64,000 nt of DNA from Siphonodentalium dalli. Taxonomy: Eukaryota; Mollusca; Scaphopoda; Gadilida; Siphonodentaliidae. The position numbers and the translations under genes are program-made. The notes beneath the pieces are model-generated. The model saw nothing but the letters and a program-made list of their open reading frames with translations. It did no database searches and was not told the origin of the DNA. The stretch spans positions 88,203,980 through 88,267,979 of the forward strand of contig CP136063.1 in NCBI GenBank assembly GCA_032622095.1. Reading direction: 5' to 3'. Shown piece by piece: positions 36,000 through 48,600 of this stretch. Position 1 is the stretch's first letter; each line of letters starts with the position of its first letter.

Positions 36000-37230
36000 G
36001 TTCAAAAGTGGCATAAGACTTAATGGGCACTTTCCATATGAACATGGATATGGCATTCGATTTCAACCTATTAGGTCACTCTAAAATAGATATGTCTTAT
36101 AGAGTGATAAACCTAATTAAGCTTAGTCCATAGTCAGACAGAAGCACCATACATAACAGTTAAAGATAAAATAGTTATAATTTTGGTAAAATATGATTGA
36201 TAATGATTGGATATAACATATTTTAATGCATAATTATGAGGTAACTAGAGGTGAGATATGAGAATGGTCAGATTGAAGATATTAGAGTCATTACATTGGA
36301 TAGCATACTGTATGTCTATGGAATGGGTGGGTTAATTTCCTTCTAAGCTGATCATTGGAAATATAATGAAAATTAGGGTTGATATTTTCAAAACCATTCA
36401 ATCGATACCAAAATCTATAGTGAAGAATGTGTCATGATTAACCTGGATGTGATTATAAGAGTGATTGGGTTAAAAATGTTTAGTTATCACATTGTGTCAA
36501 CAGGATTTTTGGAGAATGTTAATATTTTAAAAGCAAATAAACCAAATGACCCTCTCTATGCAGGTTAGGGGTGTGTTATAAACTATGACAATGAAATATA
36601 AACATAATCATTGACAAATATTCGAGTTATCAAATCAGATAGCAATGGATTAATCTTAACCACACTAATGAACTGAGCAACACAAAATAGTCTATAAAAG
36701 CATGTAATTGGATTTAGAAGCCCATACAATAAGTCAGTCTCAAGAATACAAGCAACGTTATTATTATCCTGCACCCCAAATGCAAAAGAGGGAATTTCAA
36801 AATAAGACATTTCCTCTAATGATGAATATTCAATTGGTGGTTTTTAGAAATCCTTACTGAACCTGGCTCAAAGTGAAAGGTATAACTTAATATCTGCCTA
36901 TCGGATATCATGTCTCTATGGAATGGGTTAATTTTAATCCCAAAATCCATGCAAGTGAAACGTGGATCACCATCAACCTGGATATAGAATCAGAGAACGA
37001 TCAAATGAAAAGCATCAAACCTATATGATGTGTGAAGAGGGTTAATCATTTTCAATGACATCATATGATAGAACTAGGGAATGGGTGGGTTAATTTTTTC
37101 TAAGATAAGATACAGTGTCCCTACAGCTGCTAGCTGGCCATATGTACTGGTGTATTATGTCAATAAACTGTAAGGCTCCTTAGCTAAATATAGAATCTAA
37201 TAATTCACTTCTGTGTGATTGTGACTCTCT
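36000..37230. other. no gene seen
   Basis: AT-rich sequence with repeated short phrases ('ggaatgggtgggttaat', 'tctatggaatgggt' at ~36310, 36915 and 37078) suggesting old, decayed repeats. Confidence 0.5.
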
Positions 37231-37234
37231 TAAA

Positions 37235-37660
37235 ATTCTCAGTGTATTACATGTAATTGAATTCTATGTCAAAGGGCCATAACTCCATTAAAAATAATCG
37301 GATCAAACCCATAATTGAACTCGATCTGTATTTTGGGCTGATAAACTCACATATCACATATAAACTGGTTCCAATCAGATAAAGAAAATTTGAGTTATTG
37401 CAGCATGAGTGAATTCTAAGTCGTAAAATGGCCATAAATCAGTTAAAAATACCCAAATCAAACCCATATTCTAACTTGATCAGTATTTTGGGCTGAGAAA
37501 CTCATATACAAAATTTGGTTCCGATCAGATAGAAAATATTCGAGTTAACGCACCATGCGTAAAGTGTCTATGGACAGACAGACGGATGGACAGATGAACG
37601 ACAAGTGGTCAATCCGGACGTTGACACTGTGTACCATACTATGGTATGGGTACACATAGA
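37235..37660. repeat. CCGT-rich repeat family, inverted copy
   Basis: 'gggccataactccattaaaa', 'atctgtattttgggctga', ending 'gacagacagacggatggaca' and 'accatactatggtatgggta'. Inverse of the 19.1-20.3 kb block with two units. Confidence 0.75.
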
Positions 37661-38208
37661 AAGGTAAATTGATTAATGTATTGTTTACATGCATTTTTTA
37701 TAGCGCAACAAATAAAAATTCTCTGGAAAACTAGGCTGTTAACCCTTTCAGTGAAAAATGATCAAGGAAATATGGGTTGATACAAAAATCGGACTTGGCA
37801 CTGAAAGGGTTAAAGACCAAGAAGACTTAGTCTAGTCAGAATCGTGATCCGCTTTGGTCTTGGTGAATCCTGTTGTGTGAAATGAGGGGTACGACTGAGG
37901 GGTACAACTGTTCGATACAACATAATGATCAGAGCATGTATTGTTGTGTTCAATTTAGTGCCCCTCTGTTCTGCTTCAGAAACCCCATCACTCCCTCGGG
38001 GCATTAAATTGGCTTAGTAAACTCCAAGCCATGCTCTATAATTAAATATGGTGTATCTCTTCCCTGAACTTTCTATAAAGATTTTTGGGGGAATGAAATA
38101 TAAATTTTGAGTCAGGAAATAATATTTTCGCAATTATTTTCTAGGAACTAGGACAGAAAATGTGGCTATTTTATGAAATTTATAACATTTCGCTTAGAAA
38201 TCTTATCT
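37661..38208. other. no gene seen
   Basis: A small inverted repeat at ~37739-37811 ('taaccctttcagtga' / 'cactgaaagggtta') is the only structure noticed. Confidence 0.5.
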
Positions 38209-38472
38209 TTTAACCTTTTCTATACTAAATACTCATCGACGAGTAGTTATCCCTTAGTAAATGTTCAGATTATAAGTTCAATAGATTGGTCATTTGTTGG
38301 GTTTATTATCTGAACATTTCCTCCAGCAAATTGGGGTTCTTCTGCACTTAGTATTATTTGTCATCTGTTTAATTTTCCTGAATTGTGTTTTTAAAACCCC
38401 TCCAGATGAATAATAAACCATTCCAATGTATACTTTTATAAGTGAGTGGGAGAATCCATTTAGTATAGCACT
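38209..38472. mobile_element. MITE, family 3 (TTAACCCTTTCTATACTAAAT ends)
   Basis: Left 'ttttctatactaaatactca', right 'ccatttagtatag'. Inside is 'aatgttcagattataagttc' mirrored by 'attatctgaacatttcc'. Best preserved copy of the family is at 61998-62255; fragments at ~48211-48448, 51380-51560, 56105-56165, 56650-56870 and 58750-59000. Confidence 0.7.
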
Positions 38473-38560
38473 TATATATATATATATACATATCTGCATC
38501 TCCAAATGTTTCTCCTGCGTTTTTGATAATAATAGTTGAAACAAGCTTTGAAAAGGCGCA

Positions 38561-38919
38561 AGCCTGATTATGGCGTGCCTGTCATTTGCAGAATGAGGTC
38601 CCCAGAGGGTGAATTTAGTGACGCTATCCGGCATAGTGGGCTAGCATCACCAAATTCACCATAAGGGGACCTCATTCTGCATGAATGAATATTTATTGGA
38701 TAATGTATATACACTGGACAAACATAAGCATATATAGTGTGATGTACATAAAAAATCCGGGCGATGACATGACCTAACTGAAGAAGATGAGGCCTAAGCA
38801 GAATGAGGTCACCAGAGAGTGAATTTGGTGATGCTAGCCCACCATGCAGAATATCATTACTAAATTCACCCTATGGAGACCTCATTCTGCAAATGACAGA
38901 CACACTATAATCAGGTTTG
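38561..38919. mobile_element. double-hairpin MITE, family 2
   Basis: Ends AAGCCTGATTATGGCGTGCC / inverse. Hairpins at ~38592-38680 and ~38798-38891. Contains the only close minus-strand AATAAA beyond the L3MBTL stop. Confidence 0.83.
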
Positions 38920-38968
38920 AAAAGGAGTTCCATAGAAATGTTGTTGTTGTAGAAGAGCTAGCAAATCT

Positions 38969-39219
38969 TTAACCCTGACAGGAGCTGAGCTGATGCAGCA
39001 TTAAAGATCCTGTGCCAGTGAATTCTCTTATATATGCAAGTCTCCCATAGGGAGCTTCACATTTATAAGAGAATTCACTGACTTGCAAGGTTAAATATTG
39101 TTAGGCCAATGCATTCTCTTATATACGAGAGGCACCCTCGCAGACTCGCATATATAAGAGAATGCATTGTCACAAGGTACTCACAAAATTTCAGGAAGCT
39201 CCAGTCATGAACGGGTTAA
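38969..39219. mobile_element. TTAA-flanked double-hairpin MITE, family 4
   Basis: TTAA at 38969 and 39216, ends CCCTGACAGGAGCT / AGCTCCAGTCATGAACGGG. Two hairpins with 'gaattctcttatatatgcaa'-type arms (~39015-39082 and ~39105-39172). Confidence 0.8.
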
Positions 39220-39336
39220 ATATTAAAATAAATACCTATGCAATGCACCGGTCCATTGGGCCTCAAGCCAATATATTTACATTTGGAAATGATCATACTA
39301 AAAGAATGCATTACTGATGCGAAAGTACACTAAAGC

Positions 39337-39482
39337 AAGCCTGCAAATAGTGTTTGTTATTTGCAGAACTAGGTCCCCAGAGGGTGAATTTAGTGATACT
39401 ATCCCACACAGCGGGCGAGCATCAGCAAGTTCACCCTCTAGGGACCTCTTTCTGTAAATGACAGGCACACTATTCGCAGGCT
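39337..39482. mobile_element. single-hairpin short form of MITE family 2
   Basis: Ends AGCCTGCAAATAGTG / CACTATTCGCAGGCT around one hairpin only. Likely produced by recombination between the two hairpins. Lies about 40 bp after the L3MBTL stop. Confidence 0.82.
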
Positions 39483-39524
39483 AGCACTAAAGAAAGACAA
39501 CGGTGTGGTTAGAAGCTTGACCTG

Positions 39525-39656
39525 TCATGACTTGACAGCCGAGTTCCTGAGAATCATGATGCTGTTGAATATCTTCAACGCAGGACCGAGCTTAATGTTC
39601 ATTATCCGCACAATATCTGATTGGTCGAGCAACAGGAATGCTTCTCCATCAATTTC
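39525..39656 (-). CDS. L3MBTL: L3MBTL last exon: end of SAM domain and stop
   Basis: 132 nt: 43 codons plus TGA, phase 0, acceptor AATTATCTTTTCAG. It encodes [15 protein letters not shown], then [19 protein letters not shown], the final helices of an L3MBTL-type SAM, and ends NSAVKS. The exon is too short to stand out as a free reading frame but joins exon 13 exactly at SAM residue 'DE|E'. The stop is about 40 bp from a MITE, so most of the 3' untranslated region is repeat. Confidence 0.96.
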   Translation of the reverse strand, partial: EIDGEAFLLLDQSDIVRIMNIKLGPALKIFNSIMILRNSAVKS

Positions 39657-42600
39657 CTGAAAAGATAATTTTTTTATTTGAGGCATAAAGAGATTACAAC
39701 AGTATTTTAGCTAAAAGAGAAAAGGCCTTTATATTTTGATGTACCGAGCAAAGAGCACAACACTGTAGTGCTGCAAAGTATCTTATAAAGCTAGCTTTAA
39801 TGCATATCTTCTGCTTGTTTGGACTGACTGTTCATCACACCTGCTTGAAGAATATAACAGAAAACTATTATTGCTGAAAGCCACATCAGTTGTAGAATAT
39901 CCAAAAACATGGCTTCTGAGATGGACAAAAATTTGAATTATTAGCCCTTCATTTGGACCAAATTAATTCTCCAATACACATGAGAAAGTGATTCATCAAT
40001 GAGTTTACTTTGTGTCACTTTAATATTTATACCTAATAAGGCCAAACAAAAACAGTTTTTTTATTCTCGGGCATAGCCGCGTCTGGAAAAAAGGCCCGCG
40101 TTGAACCATTTTATTACGATTTTCAATTTGACCGAAGCTGTCAAATGATAACACGAAAATAGGAAACTAGAAAACAGAAATTTAGTTTTGTTTCAAACAT
40201 CGAATATGATAGACATACAATGGTCTATGTGTTATTATTCAAAAACAGACACTAGGCAACGATAACTACCAGGTATATTGTCACCACAAGCTGCCCAAAC
40301 GGCAAACCCCAAGTTTGTTAAGTCAAATGTGTTCAAATATTTCGGTATTTTATCAATTCGAAAAGGTAGATAACCCACTTTTCGTGCGGTAAACAATTCT
40401 GATATTTCCAATTTCGGGAACGCAAACCGGAAATAAATATGGTGCGTATTGGCGATGTGTATGCTGGTTTAATATAATAGTATTTGAAGTTTTTATGGCT
40501 AGCATGTATAGTTAAATAGATGGATAAATATTAAAGTATATAGATAGATATAAATAGCTATATAATATAAAAGGTACATACATAATTATATCAAATATAT
40601 CAACAGTAAATTGAAATATACATTGTATATATATATATATAATTCTGGTAAATCCCTATATGATGTACGGATAGTACAATGTCATATATTTATGTCATTT
40701 TTTATTTCAGATTTGATATACGGGTAGTACAATGTAATAATTGGTCATTCTTCAGTGGAATACATTAGTTTATATCAAAACAATGTTCTCCTTCTCCTTA
40801 CATTTTCTTAACCTGGGAAGGTATAATAACCCATGCTAACTATGGGCATTATCCCCATAACAAAAATAAAAAATAAAAATAAAACCCTCGCTCCCTCATC
40901 GATTCTCAAAAAAAAATTGCCTGAGAATCCAATTTTGTTTTTGTTTGGCCTAAGATGAAATTGTAATGGTGATCTTTTAATTTTTATTTAGTTTGAAAAC
41001 ACTAACCCAAGTTCTCAAAGCAGAGCAATATTTCATTTATTCCAATATTGAACTTATTAGATACAATTATTAATCGGGAGCTATGCCTTACAGGGTTGGG
41101 GTAATCGTAATCAGTAATTGTAATCAAAGTAATCGATTAAAAAATTTGGAGTAATCGTCTGTAATCAGTAATCATGACATTTCTTGATTACTTTCAAATG
41201 TACCTGTAATCATGATTACATTTTGATTACTATTTGATTACATTTTACTAAAATATCCATATGGATGGCTTGATTGATTGATTGATTGATTGATTGGGGG
41301 TTATTGTCGCTTTAGCCACTAAGGCCATATCACGACATTGCCAGTTTTAGTGGTGGAGGAAATCCGCACACTTGCGACTAATCTAACAGTGATTTCAATG
41401 GCTGATAAACTCGTCAACCATGTGCGGCAAACCACCGACCATCGGCGAGTAACTGGCAACTCCACCAGATAACGATTTCGAGTTACAAAGTCCACAATGG
41501 AAACATGTGGATTTGAACCCTTATCGCCAGCGCTGGAGGGCGAAACGGCTTGGAGTGGTACCCCTAACCGATTGAGCCACCGAGGCCCCTCCCATATGGA
41601 TGGCTATTGGATACTCAGTATCATAGTATCATAATGTGGTACTGTGGAGTGCGCAAAGATACAAACAACATATTAGAAAGTTAGTACAATTTTGTCATGT
41701 GTTATGTTAGTGGTACAGTGTGTATGTACATTCTGGCAGTGGACACAGATAACAACACACAATTGTTGAATACAGCATGAATGGCAATAAACTTGTGATA
41801 CAGACAATGAAATGCTCTAATAATGCTCTAAGTGCACCGCTGGGCGGGGGTAACGCCCCCGACTGTACAATCAGAGAGGATTTTACTTATTTTTGTGCAA
41901 ATACTTATTAAATGGCACTTTGTAAAGTTATGTTATTCATGAGTATTTAGTACGAATGTTGTTCTATATTAGCTTCAAATTTGGTCTGGTGCCACAAAAA
42001 TAGAAGGAAAACTGAATTTTCAAAAAAAAAAACTGAATTTTTTAAGTCGAAAAAGGGTCATAACTCTCACAAAAATTATCCGATTGAACTGAAATTTTAC
42101 CTTGACCTGTATTGCGATATTGGTAATACACAAAAAAACGGGTTTTGCAAATAAACAATCCAAAATCAAGTTATCATCTGGAAACCAAAAAAAGTAGCAG
42201 AAAACCTGAATTTTCTAAGTCCAAAAAGGGGCATAACTCTGGAAAAAATGGGTGGACGAAACCACGGCTATGGGGAAATCTTGTCCCCCCGGCTGGTCTA
42301 TTGGCATACCAAAGATCAACTGAATTGAATTAGCGAAACCAAAGTTATGAGTTGAAACGTTCGTATGCCACAGAAAACTAAATTTTCTAAGTCCAAAAAG
42401 GGGCGTAAATCTGGAAAAAATGGGCGGACGAAACCGCAGTTATGGGGAAATCTTGTCCCCCCGGCTGGTCTATTAGCATACCAAAGATCAACTGAATTGA
42501 GTTAGCGAAACCAAAGTTATGAGTTGAAACGTTTGTATGGACGGACGGACGGGGGGAAGGACGGAGGGCTCCACTATATACCCCCAAATCTCCATCGGAG

Positions 42601-45600
42601 ATCGGGGGCATAATAAATAGGCTAGCCAACTTCAATTAGGATTAAATTGAATTGTGACTGCTGCAGACAATGGCTGTACACTGGTACAATAGGGCTAATT
42701 AACTGAACAAATTAGGTGTGATGTACATCCATAGACCTAATTAGCTGGTTTGTCATTTACTGCACTCATGGAGTTAAGCCTCATTTAATCCTCATCAGGA
42801 TTAATAACGGATGATCATCAAATAAATCTTAGTGTTATCTTCATTGTGTTGGGTATTGAATCTAACAGAACATGCAAATAATTTATAATTGTTTCTGGTG
42901 ATATTTTCATAAATATTATGCGTTAGTTTGAATGCATGTAAGAAAATTAAAAATATATTTACATAAATAAATACACGTAAAACATAACATAATAAGTTGG
43001 TTCATAACTTCATGATGAAACCTTTCCAATACATGTAAATGTAAAAAAGTTTATATGTTTATTGCTTGCATCTTTCTATTGTTTCAGTCGTTTCTTGTTT
43101 CCATGTTATGCAGTGATGTCTTTATTCAATCAAATTTTATATGTTAATTTGAATTATTTCATTATTTATTCCTATGCGATCAAAATGGTTGGAAACTAAC
43201 AATTGTAATCAGATGTAATCAAAAAGTAATCGATTACATTTTCTAAAGTAATTGTAATCACAATCGATTACATTGAAAAAAATGTAATCAGTAATCGTAA
43301 TCATGTAAATCAAAAGTAATTGTAATCGCCCCAACCCTGATGCCTTATAATGCAAAAGTACACACCCATGTGAATGGTTTAACTCAAATAACAGATCGTG
43401 TCAATGCAACTTACGGACCAACACAACAGATTTGTCTAAATGGAAACCTCACCTCATCCTGAAAGCACTTCCAATGATCCTCACATCCCGGTAATGTTTT
43501 GATGAATTTTGCTACGTCATCAACTGACCATTTATAGGCATCATCGTCTGCGAGTCTCTGTGACACACTCGGAATCAGTTTGGAGTATTGCTGCCAGCAC
43601 AATGAGAACTCTTGGTTGATCGGATTTGGCACAGTGTCAGACAGGAAAACAGATTGGTGAATTCCTTGGTAGAAATTCTGGATTTTATCATCTGTTGAAA
43701 GGAAAGTCATTTAAATATTAGAGTTTAATTACTTAAATGTACTCAATCCGATTCGATGGTCCCCATATCTTCAGATTCCAACAACAAGATGTTTTTGAAA
43801 TGCCACTTCAGTTATCAGAATCGATTAATTGCCTAAAAATAATACTAACCACAGTCAACTATAGTAAAAAATTGCCCAAACCATGTTATTTATCAACATT
43901 TTGTTCAACAAAATATTGCCGGTTTGTCAAATATCTAAGACAAAAAAGCACTTCATCCGCAATTTGGTCCGAGACTGTTGTCTCGTCGACTGTTTACTGG
44001 GCCACTAAAAATTATCGGTGAAAATTAATAGAATTAAAAAATCGATATCTGATCGGTCTGAGCTTTGATCGATGGGTTCCTCGACTCGAATCAAATATTT
44101 TTTTACCCCCGAAGCCAACGAAATAGTAATTTGCGAGCGTTAATTCGGATTATGCATCTTTCCCTCTTTTAATTGTTATTATTTTCTCAACACCATTTAT
44201 CAACCAAGAAGTCACTCACTCTCTATACACATAAATGCCTACATTGAACTCATAATTTATACACACATTTCCGTAAAGTGTAATATCTGTAAATACACAT
44301 ATATACACAAGTTACACAGGTGGATCCGATTTGTATAACACAGACATCACTGACATTTCCTTTGTTTATTTCCACAAGAGCAGACCCATCGGAATGTGTC
44401 GTTACTCTCCGGCGACTATGGTGCTAATCCATTATCCTTCATGGGTTTTTTTTTATTAGACTGATGAAATGAGCAAGATGTGGATGATCTTGAGTAGGCT
44501 TATAACCAAAAAAAAAAATCTGAGGCAGGCCAAAATATCTTGGTATTTTGTGTGGCCTAACGTAATAGGTTTGGAATGAGAAGTGATACTTGAGGTCTGG
44601 AACCCTGAAAACATCTTTAGCTTCTTCGCTGCTATACGTCAGTACTAAGTACGGACATAAAATGTCACACTGTGATCAATAAATCTGTACTGAGTATGGA
44701 CATACTTCAGCATGACTATCAGTTGGCCATTGTTCATAACTGGAACTCAGAGGTTGGTACAGCTGTATTTCATAATTTCAAACAGTGTATGACGTTCCAC
44801 GATAGTGAATGATAGCCTTTCAACTGATTTTCGTGATATTCCCTTTATATTTTTCCACGGGGAAATGTCAATAATGTCATCGTCCAGCACTCGAAGTCAT
44901 AAGATCATTAGCAGTGAAGAGGTTAAATCATTTGACTCTCTTCAGTTCTACTAGAGGGTTTATCTTGTAAAAATAACTGCCTAACTCTATTAAAACAAGA
45001 GCATTGCTATGGCATGGCAAAATACGCCTGTGGTAATTTCAACAATGTGCCATAACTCAGGTGAAAATTGGCGGCGGAACCCAAATTCGAACTTGACCTG
45101 TATTTTCTGCTAGTAAACCCACATACCAAATTTCAGTCCAGTTCTGGAAATGATAAAAGTGAATGGACTGACAGACGAGACGAGACGGACAGACCAATAA
45201 TATAAAACGTCATTTTTTGAAAACGGGTGTATAAAAATAACATACATCTGTCTTCTTGTTCTTTCTTCCAGTACTTTCTCATTATATTAGCTTTGAGATC
45301 ACTGAAGTGTGACAATCTCCTGTAAAAGTGAGACAGAGTTAGTCAAGTCATTGAACAATTCTAGAAATATTCCTATTAGAACACAACTTTTATTTTGTTT
45401 GGGGATATTGAGAAACAAAAGTGTGTTCCTCATACAGTAATGCCCTAAGTAATCGACTCTTTAACTACAGCAGAGTTATGGGTAACTTTTCAGGATTTAG
45501 TCGGAAATATGGCTTGTTGCCATTCATCGGAAAGCTCTAAATCCTGAAAAGTTACACATAATTCTGCTGTAGTTAAAGAGTCGATTACTCAGGGCATTAC

Positions 45601-48600
45601 TGTATGCCTAATTCATTAGATATCATTATAATACTGTTTGCTCTGTATATTCTCTAGTTACTATTCATATGCTAAGTAATTGGTATTTGTCACGGTGGGG
45701 AATCACGTGGTTGCGAGTAGATGAATATCACGCATTCAAAATGGCCGAGGCGATCTAAAATGCGACCAGCAGCAAGGAAAAAAGGTAATAAACTAAGATA
45801 TGATATATTACATAGTATTTTGACAGCTACGAGCAGATGCTATATTATTTTTCAAACAAGCTGATACCTCATTTATGTCCAAATTCACGTTTGTTTGCTC
45901 TAAGATTCTGACTAAAGTTGTCAGTCGAAGGATTTTCCAAGATGTATGGACTGGTGTATTCCACGCACCTCAGACTGGCAACTTTGGTCAGAATGTTATA
46001 GAAAACCACTAAGTATTTCCGAACAAGCAAGATATCAACTTGTTTCAAATATAAACCAGCATATGCTCATAACAGTCAAACTGCTATGTTTAGTGTCAGT
46101 TCCTCGTATATTATGTTTTTGTGTGTTTGCACATTTTGAATGTGTGGTACTCACCAACCTCGAAACCACGTGATTCTCCTCCATGATTGATTGTATCATA
46201 ATATGTTGTTTTTGGGAGAATGTCAGCTGAGTAGTTAACGATACACATTGTTTCCCCATGACACAAATGGAAGAGTACGATCAGGCATGGCATTATACGC
46301 CTGATGGCCTGTTTCAAAGTGGATTTCAGAAACAGTTGGGGTTGTCATCTGAAAACCAATAAAACTAAAATTTTCAGGTTAACAACTCATAATTCGGGGG
46401 AAAATCATTGGACATATCAGATTACACCGCTATGAATCCCACATAGCGGGCTAGCATCACTAAATTCGCCCACTGGGGACCTCATTCTGCTTGGGCTTCA
46501 TCTTCTCTGGAAAGTTTCTTTATTATCAAATTTTTATAGAAACTTCTTCACATAGATTCTATTTCTATTTTAGTTTAGTTTCTCTATATCCCCAAATTGG
46601 CAGACGACACATTGCATAATCCGAATGGGTGTACATCACAATATTCACCATTTGGGAACTTCTATTTGAAATTATGTCTCCCATAGCAAATGAGGCCATG
46701 CAGAATGAGGTCTCCAGATGGTGAATTTGGTGATTTTCACCCTCTGGGGATCTCATTCTGCAAATGACAGGCACACTAAACTCAGACATGACTCGGATAC
46801 ACATATATAAACAACTTATCACCTTTTGCGGCCTCTGTTGGAAGGTGGATCATCGTCGACAGGAGATTCTTCCTCTTCCTCATCGTTCGCTTCACTAGTA
46901 AGGTCTGCTTTTGGGCATCCTGAGAGCTTATGATGCGATGAGAATTTACCAGTCACATGGCCAGTTCCATCACACCCATTGGTTGGGCATTTCCTGTATC
47001 AATAAAAGATGGAAAATATTAATTAAAATATCTCGAATGGTTCCAAAATGTGTCCTTAATTTAAGGTTCATCGATGTTTAATCTTAATCAAGTTTCAGTG
47101 TGAATTTTTGTCAATCTGATAGATTCTGGACTCAATAAAATAAATTTTTCCTTTTTAATAGTGAAAAAAGTTTCCCAATGTACTGCTAAGTTCATATATT
47201 TGGTCTTTACTACAACTAGAGAATGACGAAAGTGGCCCTATACAAAAATCCCTGAATCTGACGAGCAAATACATGTGCAATGAATAAATCACAGTTTAGG
47301 TCCTGAGGATTCACTGATATCCTCCCATCCCACCTGCTATTTTTCGCTTAAATGATACCAAATGCAATGATGAGTTTATAAACATCAAACAGCATAATAA
47401 TTTAAAAATTATATTAATCAGCAACAGTCGGTAGAGTTTGGATAAACTGCAAGGCAGAGTTCAGTCCCTTCCTTCATTTGTAAACTTACTAGTACGTCAA
47501 TTGGAGGATAGTTAAAGTGATGTGAAACACTCCGGTAGGGTGATCAAATAGATATGGAGAATAATCTTGCTCAAAGCAGGTTTTTTTTGACGATTATTAA
47601 TCCAAATTGACAACACACACCGTCATTCTTAAATATTAATTAAGTGCAATGACTCTAGATGTCGAAATCGTTTGCGTTAGTTTATCGCCGATTGTTGCGT
47701 CCCGAATTGAGGTGTAAATATTTACAATTGAGCGTAGTTCAGACGATGTTTTCTATGGAGTGGTATGGTTGTTTCATTCGAAAATTTTGGTGATCTTAGT
47801 AGAATGATACATTCTCCAGGTTGGCATAGCACCTGAGTACTAACTTATAACGAACAAGTCCATAATATGTCTTTAACAGCTCAGAGAAAGTTAAAATATC
47901 GGTGAAAAAAGACAAATGTTTCACTACTCTGACAAGGAAGAGATAATCTGACCCAATGAGCATATTCAGAGAATTTACCTGAATTTGGAAATGTGAATGG
48001 TGGTAAGGTAATAGCATTTTTTTACACGAAAATTTGACTGCTCTATTTTCGTGATAAATCACAATTGGGGTCTTCACAGGATAGTTTGCACAACAACACC
48101 ATCTGTAGTTGCCATTTAGCTATCTTTAAATAGTGGAGATAATATATTTAATTATTATACATTAATTAAGTTTGATTCAATAATACATGAACAGTGATTC
48201 CCAGGACTGTGTTATAGTGAATGGAATCTGCCACTGAGTCATAAAAGTATACATAGGAAGGTTCTATTATTCATCAGGAGGGATGTTCAGGAAATATGAT
48301 CAGAAGAAATGACAATATAAAGTGCAGAAGGAATCCTATTCATTGTTGGAAAATGTTCATTGGTTCATGGTCATCTGTTGAACTTATTATTTCAATAATT
48401 CCTAAGAGATAATACTCGTCAATAAACATTTAGTATAGAAAGAGTTAAAAAGTTGAACGGTTGGATTGGATATACATACTCGGGTGTAGTGCTGGTGTAG
48501 ATATATGATTTTCCGTTAGCTGTGGGTGATGGACCATCTTCTGGTTTGACCAGGCCCAGTCTATCCTGTAGAGGTGCCTCTCTGTTCATGTTAGATGGAG

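Larger units (their letters stand above)
41091..43339. mobile_element. hAT-type non-autonomous transposon with 8-bp target duplication
   Basis: Ends CAGGGTTGGGG and CCCCAACCCTG, flanked by ATGCCTTA on both sides (41083-41090 and 43340-43347). Subterminal regions are packed with GTAATC/GATTAC repeats (41100-41230 and 43200-43330), as expected for transposase-binding sites. No transposase frame. Carries a SINE (41271-41591) and two tandem CCGT-family modules (~42050-42610). Confidence 0.92.

Noticed and set aside
41510-41591. tRNA gene on the minus strand
   Set aside because: A- and B-box-like sequences are present but it is the head of a SINE with an (AATC)n tail and target duplication, not a foldable tRNA.
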